From Paraburkholderia atlantica (GTDB lineage Bacteria; Pseudomonadota; Gammaproteobacteria; Burkholderiales; Burkholderiaceae), in contig NZ_WHNQ01000008.1 in assembly GCF_009362785.1 (NCBI RefSeq), positions 235,143 to 299,142 on the forward strand: a DNA stretch of 64,000 nt, given 5' to 3'. A program made the position numbers and the translations under genes. Positions 53,679 to 63,144 of this stretch are shown here, piece by piece (the stretch's first letter is position 1; each line of letters opens with the position of its first letter). Below the pieces are notes generated by a model, which had not been told where the DNA came from, ran no database searches, and saw only the letters and a program-made list of their open reading frames with translations.

Positions 53679-53985
53679 CAGTCCTCCAGATCGACCGGTA
53701 ACAGTGAATTCGTAAATAATCAAGTTATGCCGAGCCGGCATTCTAAAGGCGCTTTTTTTTGAGAAAACCATTATTAAAATAAATTTTTCGCGGCAACAGT
53801 TCCTGCCTACACAGCAGCTCGCCTGACCGAGCGAACCACCCTGCTACCGGCCTGCTCCCGCGAGCGCGAGCCCCCGCTTGCTTCCTCGGCACACGCGGCC
53901 TGATTTTTGCTGACCTGCTTGGGCGTCGCCTCGTTCGCAGGGGACGGCGCGCATTGAACGGTCATCGCTATCAGCGGGGTCCCCA
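53679..53985. other. Divergent intergenic region (307 bp) between Tlde1 pair and cox operon
   Basis: A/T-rich left part (53700-53800, including AAATAAATTTTTCG) then GC-rich right part. Minus-strand frames 53807-54004 and 53844-54044 lack a domain. It probably contains the promoters of both units; nothing else is seen. Confidence 0.45.
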
Positions 53986-55047
53986 GTGGCAGCAGCGGAA
54001 GCATCCGGAAAGTCAGGCCGGCGCATCGGGCGCGGCAGCGTCACGCTGTTACCGGCGCTGGCTATCGGCTCCGCGAACTCCGCGCACGCAAACCCGGTGG
54101 CACCGCTGAACTATTTCCTGCACGCGGCCGGACCGGCGGCCCGTCCGACGCTTTACCTCGGCTGGGTTTTCACCGCGATCGTCACGCTGGTCACGCTGAT
54201 CGTTGCTGGCCTGTTGATCGGCGCGATGGTCCGCAAGCGTCCCGCGGCGCAGCCGGATGCGCTGAGCGCCGAGCCCGGCGGCATCCGCTGGGTTTTCGTC
54301 GGTACCGCGGTGTCGTCGGTCGTGCTGCTGGCGATGCTGGTCTATGCACTGATCACGCTCGAATCGGTGGCGTCGCCCGCGTCGTCTCCGCAATTGACGA
54401 TCACCGTGACCGCTTACGACTGGTGGTGGAAAGCCGATTACAGCGATGATCCGAACCCGGCCCGCAACTTCAGTACCGCGAACGAGATCCATATTCCGGT
54501 CGGTGAACCGGTGAAGATCCAGCTCAAAAGCGCGGACGTCGTGCACGCGTTCTGGGTACCGCAACTCGCGGGCAAGACGCAGACGATTCCTGGCCAAACC
54601 AACGAGCAGTGGATTCAGGCGGACCATCCCGGCATTTATCGTGGGCAGTGCTCGCAGTTCTGCGGCGCGCAGCACGCGCATATGGCGTTCGAAGTGATCG
54701 CACAGGACGCCGCCGCCTTCAACGCGTGGCGCGACGCCCAGGGACGCGCGGCCAGCGTGCCCACCGGCGACGCGGCGGTCGCGGCCGGTCAGCATCTGTT
54801 CGAGGAGCGCTGCGCGGGTTGTCACACGATTCGCGGCACCAAGGCCACCGGCCTGCAGGCGCCCGATCTGACGCATCTCGGCTCGCGCCGCACGATCGCG
54901 GCAGGCGCGCTCAGCAACACGCCCGACCACCTGCTCGACTGGATCGAGCACGCGCAACGGATCAAACCCGATGGATTGATGCCCAGTATCGCGCTGACCA
55001 CCAGCGAGGCCGCCGCGTTGTCGGCGTATCTGGCGACGCTGCATTGA
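53986..55047 (+). CDS. Cytochrome c oxidase subunit II with fused cytochrome c (caa3 type)
   Basis: 353 residues from GTG 53986 (weak ribosome site). N-terminal signal region (LLPALAIGSANSAHANP), two membrane segments (about residues 57-80 and 100-123), then the cupredoxin CuA domain: DVVHAFWVPQLAGK, and CSQFCGAQHAHMAF with the CuA cysteines and histidines. The C-terminal cytochrome c domain has FEERCAGCHTIRGTKATG. First gene of a five-gene oxidase operon. Confidence 0.9.
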   Translation: MAAAEASGKSGRRIGRGSVTLLPALAIGSANSAHANPVAPLNYFLHAAGPAARPTLYLGWVFTAIVTLVTLIVAGLLIGAMVRKRPAAQPDALSAEPGGIRWVFVGTAVSSVVLLAMLVYALITLESVASPASSPQLTITVTAYDWWWKADYSDDPNPARNFSTANEIHIPVGEPVKIQLKSADVVHAFWVPQLAGKTQTIPGQTNEQWIQADHPGIYRGQCSQFCGAQHAHMAFEVIAQDAAAFNAWRDAQGRAASVPTGDAAVAAGQHLFEERCAGCHTIRGTKATGLQAPDLTHLGSRRTIAAGALSNTPDHLLDWIEHAQRIKPDGLMPSIALTTSEAAALSAYLATLH

Positions 55048-55075
55048 AGCGCATCGCACTCGAGGAGCCTGTTCA

Positions 55076-57073
55076 ATGTCGGATCAACCAGCTTCCGCTT
55101 CACCGCCCGCCCTGACTCGCACGCCGCGGCGCGGCCGCGTCGAGCCCGGCAGCGAGCAGGAAAAGCGGCTGCGCGAAATCTGGGAGTCGCGGCCCGGCTG
55201 GCGCGGCTGGTTCTCGACGGTCGACCACAAGACCATCGGCCTGCGCTACCTGGTGACCGCATTCGTCTTTTTGCTGATGGGCGGCGTCGAGGCGCTGATC
55301 ATGCGCGTTCAACTGGCGCGTCCCGACGCAACGGTGCTCACGCCCGAACAGTACAACCAGCTGTTCACGATGCACGGACTGACGATGATCTTTCTGTACG
55401 CGCTGCCCGTTCTGTCCGGCTTCTCGAACTACCTCTGGCCGCTCGTGCTCGGCGCGCGCGACATGGCTTTTCCGCGCCTGAACGCGCTGTCGTATTGGGT
55501 GTTCCTGTTCGCCGGCATCTTCCTGTATGCGAGTTTTCCGACCGGCCAGGCCCCCGACGCCGGCTGGTTCAACTACGTGCCGCTGTCCGGTCTCGAGTAC
55601 AGCACCGGCCCGAACATCGACGTATATGCGCTCGGCATGGTGCTGCTCGGCATTTCGACGACGGTCGGCTCGATGAACTTCGTCGTCACGCTGCTGAGGA
55701 TGCGCGCGCCGGGCATGTCGCTCGATCGCGTGCCAGTGCTCGTGTGGGGCACGCTGACCGCGTCGGGCGGCAATCTGTTGGCGGTGCCTTCGGTGAGCCT
55801 CGCGTTTCTGATGCTGTGGATGGACCGCCGCATCGGCACGCATTTTTTCGACGTGCTCAATAGCGGGCGGCCGCTGCTGTGGCAGCACCTGTTCTGGATC
55901 TTCGCGCACCCGTGGGTCTACGTGGTCGTGCTGCCGGCGATGGGCATCGTGTCGGATGCGTTGCCGGTCTTTTGCCGCCGGCCGCTGGTCGGTTATGGGC
56001 CGGTCGCGTTGGCGACGGTCGCGACGATGGTGATCGGCTTTGCGGTGTGGATTCACCATATGTTCGCGACCGGTATCCCCGCGCTCGCGCTGTCGTTCTT
56101 CGGCTCGGCCAGCATGGTCATCGCGGTGCCGAGCGCGGTCGCGACGTTCGCGTGGGTCGCGACGATCTGGACCGGCCGCCCGGTGTATCGCGTGCCGTTC
56201 CTGTTTTTCGCGGGCTTCGTGCTGCTGTTCGTGATCGGCGGCGTGTCCGGCGTGATGACGGCCGCGGTGCCGTTCGACTGGCAACTCACCGACACGTACT
56301 TTGTCGTCGCGCATCTGCACTACGTGCTGCTCGGCATCAACGTGTTTCCGGTGATCGGCGGCATTTACTTCTGGTTTCCAAAATTCACCGGCCGCATGAC
56401 GAACGAGCGTCTCGGCAAGCTCGCTTTCTGGGTGCTGTTCATCGGCTTCAACGTTGCGTTCTTTCCGATGCATATCGCCGGATTGCTCGGCATGCCGCGC
56501 CGCATGTACACCTACCCCGCCGACATGGGATGGAACACGGTGAACCTCGTCACGTCGCTCGGTTCGTTCCTGTTTGCGGCCGGCGTGCTGCTGTTTCTGA
56601 TCGATATCGCGGTGAGCCTGAAGCGCGGCAAGCTCGCCGGCAACAACCCGTGGGATGCGCCGACGCTCGAATGGTCGGTCAGCTCGCCGCCGCCGCCATA
56701 CAACTTTGCGGTGGTGCCGACGCTCGCGAGCCGGCATCCGTTGTGGGAGGGGCGCGTCGAAGAACCGGGCGAGGCGGTTCAAGCGCGCTCGCAACTCGAC
56801 GAAGGCTATCTGCTCGAGCAAGGTCGCGAAGCGTTGGGCACCACGGCGCTGGAGGCGAGTCCCGACGTGATCCTGAAGATGCCCGAAGATTCATACGCGC
56901 CGTTCTGGCTCGCGGTCTTCGCCGCGCTACTGTTCGCGGGGCTCGCGTTGACCGCGTGGGTTTTCGTGGGCGCGATGCTGGCCGGTTGCGCGGTGTCGAT
57001 CATCACGTGGCTGTGGCCCGAGCGCGCGCTGCTCCAGCGCGAGCCGGTCGCGGTCAAGGACGCGGGAGGCTGA
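55076..57073 (+). CDS. Haem-copper oxidase subunit I, atypical proton-channel residues
   Basis: 665 residues, long subunit I with a C-terminal extension carrying extra membrane segments. Haem a ligands H100 and H415; binuclear-centre His278 with cross-linked Tyr282 (HPWVY), His327-His328 (IHHMF), haem a3 ligand H413. D-channel entry is kept (ARDMAFPRLN; D129, N136). The usual Glu of HPEVY is Trp280, and the K-channel lysine region VPTGIKVF reads VPSAVATF (Ala356). So the oxidase is haem-copper type but lacks two residues conserved in A1 enzymes; it resembles alternative oxidases of the coxMNOP kind in rhizobia. Between subunit II and III genes. Confidence 0.9.
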   Translation: MSDQPASASPPALTRTPRRGRVEPGSEQEKRLREIWESRPGWRGWFSTVDHKTIGLRYLVTAFVFLLMGGVEALIMRVQLARPDATVLTPEQYNQLFTMHGLTMIFLYALPVLSGFSNYLWPLVLGARDMAFPRLNALSYWVFLFAGIFLYASFPTGQAPDAGWFNYVPLSGLEYSTGPNIDVYALGMVLLGISTTVGSMNFVVTLLRMRAPGMSLDRVPVLVWGTLTASGGNLLAVPSVSLAFLMLWMDRRIGTHFFDVLNSGRPLLWQHLFWIFAHPWVYVVVLPAMGIVSDALPVFCRRPLVGYGPVALATVATMVIGFAVWIHHMFATGIPALALSFFGSASMVIAVPSAVATFAWVATIWTGRPVYRVPFLFFAGFVLLFVIGGVSGVMTAAVPFDWQLTDTYFVVAHLHYVLLGINVFPVIGGIYFWFPKFTGRMTNERLGKLAFWVLFIGFNVAFFPMHIAGLLGMPRRMYTYPADMGWNTVNLVTSLGSFLFAAGVLLFLIDIAVSLKRGKLAGNNPWDAPTLEWSVSSPPPPYNFAVVPTLASRHPLWEGRVEEPGEAVQARSQLDEGYLLEQGREALGTTALEASPDVILKMPEDSYAPFWLAVFAALLFAGLALTAWVFVGAMLAGCAVSIITWLWPERALLQREPVAVKDAGG

Positions 57074-57074
57074 C

Positions 57075-57716
57075 GTGAGCGATGCACTGAATTTCAATCG
57101 CGCGTCGAGCGAACCGGACGAGACCGCGCGTGCGTTGCCGGTTGGCAGCGCGGGCGAGCGATCGAGCGGCTGGTGGGGCTGCTTCACGCTGATCGCGACC
57201 GAAGGCGCGCTGTTCGGCTATCTGATCTTCTCGTATCTGTATCTGGCGTCGCAGAGCCAGCAGCCTTGGCCGCCCGAGGGCTTGCCGGAGCTCGGGCTCG
57301 GCAGCGTGAATACCGTCATTCTGCTGTCGAGCAGCGTGTTCGTCTGGTTCTGCGAGCGCTGCGTGCGCCGGCGGCGGTTGCGGCTGGGTGTCGCGTCGAT
57401 GGCGGTGGGCATCGTGCTGGGCTGCATCTTCATGGGCATTCAGTTGCGCGAATGGCACAACCACCCCTATGGCCTGACCTCGCATCTGTATGGCTCGCTG
57501 TACTTCACGATTACCGGCTTTCACATGGCGCACGTGCTGGTCGGGATCGTCGTGCTGACCTTGCTGGCGATCTGGACCGCGCTCGGCTATTTCGACGACA
57601 AGCGCTGCGCGGCGCTGTCGATCGGCGGGCTGTATTGGCACTTCGTCGATGTGGTGTGGCTGTTCATTTTCAGCACGCTGTATCTGACGCCGTATCTGTT
57701 CCGGGAGTGGTCATGA
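57075..57716 (+). CDS. Cytochrome c oxidase subunit III
   Basis: 213 residues, five membrane segments, GTG start 57075 one base after the subunit I stop. Features: FTLIATEGALFGYLIFSYLYL, LLSSSVFVWFCER, HLYGSLYFTITGFHMAHVLVG, and GLYWHFVDVVWLFIFSTLYL, the usual subunit III ending. Overlaps the next gene by 4 bp. Confidence 0.92.
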   Translation: MSDALNFNRASSEPDETARALPVGSAGERSSGWWGCFTLIATEGALFGYLIFSYLYLASQSQQPWPPEGLPELGLGSVNTVILLSSSVFVWFCERCVRRRRLRLGVASMAVGIVLGCIFMGIQLREWHNHPYGLTSHLYGSLYFTITGFHMAHVLVGIVVLTLLAIWTALGYFDDKRCAALSIGGLYWHFVDVVWLFIFSTLYLTPYLFREWS

Positions 57717-58129
57717 CGACCGTGCCCCGAGACTCGCACATCTCGATGCGCTACGTGCTGATCGGTCTGCTCGCCGCGCCGTTCGCGTGGCTGTTGCAGA
57801 TGATGCTCGCGGAAACGCTCGCCGCGCAGGCCTGCTATCCGCACAACCATCCGCTCGGCGCGCCGCTGGTGTCGTGGATGCGTCCGGCGATCGTCGCGCT
57901 CGGCGCGGTGTGTCTGATCGCGGGCGCGTTCGGCACGTGGGTCGCGTGGCGCAATCTGCGCCGCGTCGCGCCGCTGAAACTCGGTGCGCTGAACGGCGAG
58001 CGCCGCACGCGTGCCGAACTCGACTGGTTTCTGACGCACGTCGCGGTGATGACCAGCATGCTTTTTCTGTTCGCGTTGATCGCCACGGATGTCGCAGTCG
58101 CGATCGTGTCGCCGTGCAGGTGGTGGTGA
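57713..58129 (+). CDS. Small oxidase-associated membrane protein (coxP-like)
   Basis: 138 residues, ATGA overlap with subunit III. Three hydrophobic segments: YVLIGLLAAPFAWLLQMMLAE, AIVALGAVCLIAGAFGTWVA, THVAVMTSMLFLFALIATDVAVAIV. No cofactor residues obvious except a few Cys/His. By place and size it corresponds to subunit IV-like proteins of alternative oxidase operons; function not known. Confidence 0.75.
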   Translation: MTTVPRDSHISMRYVLIGLLAAPFAWLLQMMLAETLAAQACYPHNHPLGAPLVSWMRPAIVALGAVCLIAGAFGTWVAWRNLRRVAPLKLGALNGERRTRAELDWFLTHVAVMTSMLFLFALIATDVAVAIVSPCRWW

Positions 58130-59457
58130 TGACGCGCGACGTTCCCAACACGCTCAGATACGCCATCGCGGCCGCATGTGCGCTGACGATAGCAGCGACG
58201 GCAAACGCCACCAGCGCCTCCACCGACGCCGCGCAGATCGCACGCGGCGCATATCTCGCGAAAGCCGCCGATTGCGCCGGTTGCCACACCGCCGCGCCGC
58301 GCGTCCCGCATCCGGGCGCGGCGCCTGAAGCTACGCCGCCGTTTGCCGGCGGGCTCGGCATGGGATCGCCGCTCGGCACGATCTATACGTCGAACATCAC
58401 GCCGGACCCGCAATACGGCATCGGCCGTTACAGCTATGACGACTTCGCGCGCGCGTTGCGCGAGGGCATCGCGCCCGGGGGCAAGCGGCTTTATCCGGCG
58501 ATGCCGTACCCGTCGTTCGTGAAGATCACCGATGACGACATGCACGCGCTCTACGCCTACTTCATGCACGGCGTGCAACCGGTCGCGGTGCCGGCCCCGC
58601 AAACGCGCTTGCCGTTTCCATTCAATCAGCGTTGGGCATTGATGTTCTGGGACTGGGCGTTCGCGCCGAAAGGCCAGTTCAAGGCCGATGCGAAACATGA
58701 TGCGCAGTGGAATCGCGGTGCGTATCTGGTGCAATCGCTTGGCCATTGCGGCGCCTGCCACACGCCGCGCGGGCCCGCTTACGAAGAGCGCGGCTATGAC
58801 GAGTCCGCGTCGGCCTATCTGACGGGCGGCACCAACGACCACTGGTTCGCGCCGAACCTGAGCGCCGACCCGGGCTCGGGGCTCGGCCGCAGTTCCGCGA
58901 CCGACATCGTCGACTTCCTTCGAAAAGGCCACGGCGGCGGACTGATTACGTTCGGCAGCATGGTGCAGGTCGTCGAAGACAGCACGCAGTACCTGAACGA
59001 CGACGATCTCGCGGCGATCGCCGCGTATCTGAAGAGCTTGCCGCCACGCGCGCCGAGCGGCTATTTCAACGCACGCTCCAGCGCCGCGCAGCAAACCGTG
59101 CAGGCGCTGAAAACCGGCGATGTGGAAAGACCCGGCGCGGGCATTTATGCGTCGTATTGCGCCCGCTGTCATCAGATGGACGGGGCAGGGGTGCCGCACA
59201 AGTATCCTCGGCTCGCGGGCAACCCTGCGGTGCTGTCGGCATCGAGCGCGTCACTGGTGCGGTTGCTGGTGGAGGGCGGCGGCAGTCCGCATACCGAGTC
59301 GGGACCGGAGCCGCACAAGATGCCGTCTTTCGCCGGCAAGCTGACGGACACCGAAATGGCCCGCGTGCTCACGTTTGTTCGGACCACATGGGGAAATACG
59401 GCCGGACCGGTCACGCGAAACGATGTATCGAATGTGCGCGGCGCGTTGCACAAGTAA
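58129..59457 (+). CDS. Tri-haem cytochrome c (alcohol-dehydrogenase cytochrome subunit-like)
   Basis: 442 residues, ATG 58129 overlapping the previous stop by one base (TGATG). Signal peptide LRYAIAAACALTIAATANA. Three c-type haem sites: CAGCH near residue 43, CGACH near 205, CARCH near 345, each followed by a GxxxxxPxL-type loop. Resembles the cytochrome subunit of membrane alcohol/aldehyde dehydrogenases. In this operon it probably delivers electrons to the fused cytochrome domain of subunit II. Confidence 0.92.
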   Translation: MTRDVPNTLRYAIAAACALTIAATANATSASTDAAQIARGAYLAKAADCAGCHTAAPRVPHPGAAPEATPPFAGGLGMGSPLGTIYTSNITPDPQYGIGRYSYDDFARALREGIAPGGKRLYPAMPYPSFVKITDDDMHALYAYFMHGVQPVAVPAPQTRLPFPFNQRWALMFWDWAFAPKGQFKADAKHDAQWNRGAYLVQSLGHCGACHTPRGPAYEERGYDESASAYLTGGTNDHWFAPNLSADPGSGLGRSSATDIVDFLRKGHGGGLITFGSMVQVVEDSTQYLNDDDLAAIAAYLKSLPPRAPSGYFNARSSAAQQTVQALKTGDVERPGAGIYASYCARCHQMDGAGVPHKYPRLAGNPAVLSASSASLVRLLVEGGGSPHTESGPEPHKMPSFAGKLTDTEMARVLTFVRTTWGNTAGPVTRNDVSNVRGALHK

Positions 59458-59473
59458 ATGCCAACACGCGTCG

Positions 59474-59956
59474 TTATGCGGTGTTCTCGTTGCCGTTGCC
59501 GTTGCCGTCGCAGTGGCCATTGGCGGTGCTGAACAGCGTCTTCAGCTTCGCGTTGACCGCGATCAACTCTCCCACTGGCGCCACCGCGAGTTGCTCATCG
59601 AAGAGCGTGAGGACCTGACCGAGCAGCGCGAAGGCGTCGTGGTCGACCACGCAGATGCCGGTTTCGAGTCCCGCCTGGCGGCAGCGCAGAATCACGCCCT
59701 CCGCGTCGCGAAACAACTCGGGTACGGCCGGACCATAGCCGCGCTGATTCAGCAGCATCGCCATATAAATGGCTTGCGCCATGCTGCCTACGTGATATTG
59801 ATTGGCGACGCCGCTGCGTAATGCTTCGAGCGTCATGTGATAGTCGAGCGAGATTTCGCCTGCTTTGGCAGGCACGATCGGGCGCAGCATCGCCTTCGGG
59901 CGGGTGCGCGGCGACTTCGCGGGTGCAGCGCGAGTACGGCTCGCTTTTCTGGTCAT
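59474..59956 (-). CDS. Conserved hypothetical protein
   Basis: 160 residues. Basic N-terminal tail (KASRTRAAPAKSPRTRPKA), then a helical domain: DYHMTLEALRSGVANQYHVG, MAQAIYMAMLLNQRGYGP, VVDHDAFALLGQVLTLFDEQL, and a Gly/Asn-rich C terminus (CDGNGNGNENTA). I do not recognise a function. Located between the cytochrome gene and phaB, convergent with the cytochrome. Confidence 0.7.
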   Translation of the reverse strand: MTRKASRTRAAPAKSPRTRPKAMLRPIVPAKAGEISLDYHMTLEALRSGVANQYHVGSMAQAIYMAMLLNQRGYGPAVPELFRDAEGVILRCRQAGLETGICVVDHDAFALLGQVLTLFDEQLAVAPVGELIAVNAKLKTLFSTANGHCDGNGNGNENTA

Positions 59957-60026
59957 ATGCTCACTGAGGCGGCCGGCTCGCGCCGGGCCGCTACACCATC
60001 ACGGAACCTGACAACGTCTATAACGC

Positions 60027-60057
60027 AAAACGGCGGCGCCGCATAACACGCGGCGCC
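60027..60057 (-). terminator. Terminator after phaB
   Basis: Stem GGCGCCGC (60035-60042) and GCGGCGCC (60050-60057), loop ATAACAC. On the minus strand it is followed shortly by TTTTGCG. It lies just past the phaB stop. Confidence 0.75.
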
Positions 60058-60064
60058 GTTCCCG

Positions 60065-60805
60065 TTAGCCCATATGCAGACCGCCGTTCAGCGAGAAATC
60101 CGCCCCGGTCGCAAAGCCCGCTTCGTCCGACGCGATCCACGCGACGATCGACGCAATCTCGTCCGGTGTACCGAGACGCCGTACCGGAATCGTCGCGACG
60201 ATTTTCTCCAGCACCTCCGGACGGATGGCCTTGACCATGTCGGTGCCGATATAGCCCGGCGACACGGTGTTGACCGTCACGTTCTTGGTGGCCACTTCCT
60301 GCGCGAGCGCCATCGTGAAGCCGTGAATACCGGCCTTGGCCGTGGAGTAGTTGGTCTGCCCGAACTGGCCTTTCTGGCCGTTGACCGACGAGATGTTGAT
60401 AATGCGCCCAAAGCCCCGGTCGACCATGCCCTCGATGACCTGTTTGGTCACGTTGAACAGGCTCGTGAGATTGGTGTCGATCACCGCTTGCCAGTCTTCG
60501 TAAGTCATCTTGCGGAACATGCCGTCGCGCGTAATGCCCGCGTTGTTGACGAGCACGTCGACTTCACCCACTTCCTTCCTGACCTTCTCGAACGCTTTCG
60601 CGGTGGACTCCCAATCCGCGACGTTGCCTTCCGATGCGACGAAGTTAAAGCCAAGCGCTTTCTGATCTTCCAGCCATCGGGCTTTGCGCGTCGAGTTCGG
60701 TCCGCAGCCCGCGATGACGGTGTAGTTCTCTTTGTGCAAGCGCTGGCAGATGGCGGTTCCGATACCACCCATGCCGCCGGTTACGTATGCAACACGATTT
60801 GCCAT
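60065..60805 (-). CDS. phaB: Acetoacetyl-CoA reductase
   Basis: NADPH-dependent reductase making (R)-3-hydroxybutyryl-CoA for polyhydroxybutyrate. 246 residues; ATG 60805 with AAGGAGGACTT upstream; the extension to 60877 is rejected. SDR motifs: VAYVTGGMGGIGTAI, NNAGITRDGMFRKM, catalytic Ser/Tyr/Lys in NISSVNGQKGQFGQTNYSTAKAG, and PGYIGTDMVKAI. C terminus NGGLHMG is PhaB-typical. phaC and phaA are not in the window. Confidence 0.95.
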   Translation of the reverse strand: MANRVAYVTGGMGGIGTAICQRLHKENYTVIAGCGPNSTRKARWLEDQKALGFNFVASEGNVADWESTAKAFEKVRKEVGEVDVLVNNAGITRDGMFRKMTYEDWQAVIDTNLTSLFNVTKQVIEGMVDRGFGRIINISSVNGQKGQFGQTNYSTAKAGIHGFTMALAQEVATKNVTVNTVSPGYIGTDMVKAIRPEVLEKIVATIPVRRLGTPDEIASIVAWIASDEAGFATGADFSLNGGLHMG

Positions 60806-61180
60806 AAGTCCTCCTTCTTGTTTGGGGTGGGTTGAGCAAGTTTGATTGGAGGATGGACCTATTATTGGCAGCGGCAATCGGCCGGGACGATGGGCATTTT
60901 CACCTACGGGTTAACTGCCAAACCGGTTGCTGGAATCGTTGTTTGACGAAGCAATGAATTACATTGATTCACGGTTGAATGCTTTGCGAACTCCGGGGTC
61001 CCGATGCTGCCGGCTGCTTTCCCGTCCTTGCCTGCGCGCCGGCTTCCTCATACCCTTAGCGTTAGCCTTAAGTAGCTGCCCCGGAAACAGCGCGGCAGAC
61101 CGCCGCCACGGTCGTCGATCCGGGCCGCGAAGCCGTCCCTTGCTCCGCATCTATTCGTGTGATCATCAGAGGCACATCGG
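60806..61180. other. 375-bp intergenic region
   Basis: Only a short frame (60927-61184) with basic, shadow-like composition and no ribosome site; not called. Likely divergent promoters of phaB and the Na/Pi gene. Confidence 0.5.
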
Positions 61181-62872
61181 ATGACTGATTATCTTGCTGA
61201 CATCGATCCCGACAAGTTGAACATCCTTGGGATCTTCGGGCTGTTGATCGGCGGCCTCGCGCTGTTTCTTCTCGGGCTGGAGTTCTTGACCGGCGGGCTT
61301 AAGGCGATCGCGGGATCGAAGTTGCAGTCGTTGATCGGCGTGCTGACCGCGAACCGGTTTCGCGGCGTGTTGGCGGGTGCCATCGTGACCGCGCTGCTGA
61401 ACTCGTCGACCATCACGACGGTGCTGATGGTCGGCTTCGTATCCGCCGGCCTGATGACACTTGCCCAGTCAGTGCCGATGATCATGGGCGCGAACATCGG
61501 CTCGACCATAACCGCGCAGATCATCGCCTTCGACGTTTCGCGTCTGACGCCCTACATGCTGTCGATCGGCTTCGTGCTGCACGCGTTTGCCCCGCGCGAG
61601 GTGCTGCGGCAGATCGGCCGCGTCGTGCTGGGGCTAGGGCTGCTGTTCATGGGCATCCAGCTGATGGGCGAATCCACGCATCCGTTGCGCACCTACCAGC
61701 CGTTCATCGACGCGATGCAGGACATGCGCAATCCGCTCGTCGGCGTCATCGTGGGGGCGGTCTTCACTGCGATCGTGCAAAGCTCGGCGGCGACGCTCGC
61801 GGTCGTCATTGCGCTGAGCGGGCAGGGTCTGATGCCGCTCGAAGCCGCTATCACGCTGATTCTCGGCGCGAATGTCGGCACCTGTGGCACGGCATTGCTC
61901 GCCTCGATCGGCAAGCCACCGGAGGCGGTGCAGGTCGGCGTCGTGCATCTGGTGTTCAATGTGCTCGGCGTCGTGATCGCGCTCTTCCTGATTCCTCAGA
62001 TGGCGGAATTCGTGCGCTGGATATCGCCGTCGCATCCGGACTTGCAGGGCCTCGAACGCCTCGCGGCCGAGGCGCCGCGCCAGGTAGCCAATGTGCATAC
62101 TTTGTTCAGCGTCGCAAATACGCTGCTATTGATCTGGTTTACCGGTCCGATCGCGCGGTTCGCGCAACTGGTCGTGCCGGAGCGCGCGAAGCCCGCCAAG
62201 CCCGCGGGCGATCCGCAGTATCTCGACGAGTCGGTGTTGACGGTGCCGGCGCTTGGATTGCAGCGCGTGCGTATCGAGCTGACCCGGCTCGGCATGCAGG
62301 TGCTCGAAGTCGTGCAACGCGGGTCCCAGATGGTGTCGACGGGCACGATGGAAGAGATCAATCAGATGCTCGATAAGGACAAGGAAAGCGACCGGCTCTC
62401 CTTCGAGATTCTTCAATATATCGGCCGCCTGTCGAAGGGGGAGCACTCGGAGGAGGAAGGTCAGCAGATGGTCGGCTATACGCAGGTCACGAGCCATCTC
62501 GAAAGCATCAGCGGCATTGTCGGCACGACGCTGCTGAGCGTCGCGCAGCAGCGAATGACGCAGCAGATCGACCTGTTGCGCTTGCGCGATGCGGCGACCA
62601 CGCAGTTTTCCGAGGCGGTGATCCGCAATCTCGAGCAGGCGATCCGCACGATCGAGGCGCCCGATCCGGAGGAGGTCGCGAAGGTCATCGACGCGAAGGC
62701 TGGCATCGAGAAACTCGCCGCGACCGCGCGTCAGGTCGTGCTCGCGAAGCTTCAGTTGGCCGACAAGACGGACGTCGTCACATTCCGGCTCGCGATGGAT
62801 CTGATCGAGCAGGGCCGGCAGATCGCGCAGTTTGCGCGGGCCATTGCGAAAAACGTGGCGGCGCTTCAATAG
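61181..62872 (+). CDS. Na/Pi-cotransporter family protein with PhoU-like domain
   Basis: 563 residues. Two inverted Na_Pi_cotrans repeats: GLLIGGLALFLLGLEFLTGGLKA, NSSTITTVLMVGFVSAGLM, and VQSSAATLAVVIALSGQGLMP, NVGTCGTALLASIGKP, with the paired QSS/NSS motifs. After about residue 340 comes a helical PhoU-like region rich in Glu/Gln (VLEVVQRGSQMVSTG...). Probably phosphate export or uptake coupled to sodium, in the inner membrane. Confidence 0.9.
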   Translation: MTDYLADIDPDKLNILGIFGLLIGGLALFLLGLEFLTGGLKAIAGSKLQSLIGVLTANRFRGVLAGAIVTALLNSSTITTVLMVGFVSAGLMTLAQSVPMIMGANIGSTITAQIIAFDVSRLTPYMLSIGFVLHAFAPREVLRQIGRVVLGLGLLFMGIQLMGESTHPLRTYQPFIDAMQDMRNPLVGVIVGAVFTAIVQSSAATLAVVIALSGQGLMPLEAAITLILGANVGTCGTALLASIGKPPEAVQVGVVHLVFNVLGVVIALFLIPQMAEFVRWISPSHPDLQGLERLAAEAPRQVANVHTLFSVANTLLLIWFTGPIARFAQLVVPERAKPAKPAGDPQYLDESVLTVPALGLQRVRIELTRLGMQVLEVVQRGSQMVSTGTMEEINQMLDKDKESDRLSFEILQYIGRLSKGEHSEEEGQQMVGYTQVTSHLESISGIVGTTLLSVAQQRMTQQIDLLRLRDAATTQFSEAVIRNLEQAIRTIEAPDPEEVAKVIDAKAGIEKLAATARQVVLAKLQLADKTDVVTFRLAMDLIEQGRQIAQFARAIAKNVAALQ

Positions 62873-62951
62873 ATGCAATAGGGATCGAATATTCGCGCGG
62901 AACTGATCGCCAGCACACGTAGGCGCGGGTTGCACGACGGTTAAACTTGTG

Positions 62952-63019
62952 GCGTGTCATCCTCGTGACACGCTTTCAAAGAGAGTGGGATTGCCCGCCT
63001 TTGCTGTGCGGGCTTTTTT
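62952..63019 (+). terminator. Terminator after the Na/Pi gene
   Basis: First hairpin GCGTGTCA/TGACACGC (62952-62959, 62966-62973), then an intrinsic terminator with stem GCCCGC/GCGGGC (62993-62998, 63008-63013) followed by six T (63014-63019). Confidence 0.8.
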
Positions 63020-63144
63020 CTTGTCGCGCGGGTTGTGGTATCAGTAGTGAAGCGTGCAACGCCTGTAACGATTTAACACACGCCGCGTCCATAATTTGAT
63101 AGCCTTTGCCGCAGCAGAGCATTGAACTCAAGGAGGGATTCACC

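Noticed and set aside
53807..54044. Two overlapping minus-strand frames ahead of the cox operon
   Set aside because: No ribosome site or domain, and they overlap the likely signal-peptide coding part of subunit II.
55100..56821. 573-residue minus-strand frame opposite subunit I of the oxidase
   Set aside because: Its product is almost all Arg/His/Glu repeats, a shadow of the hydrophobic oxidase codons; no start signal or domain.
60927..61184. Short plus-strand frame with a hydrophobic LIPLALALSSC-like stretch resembling a lipobox
   Set aside because: TTG start without ribosome site, Arg-rich on both sides, and overlap with the start of the Na/Pi gene; looks like chance.
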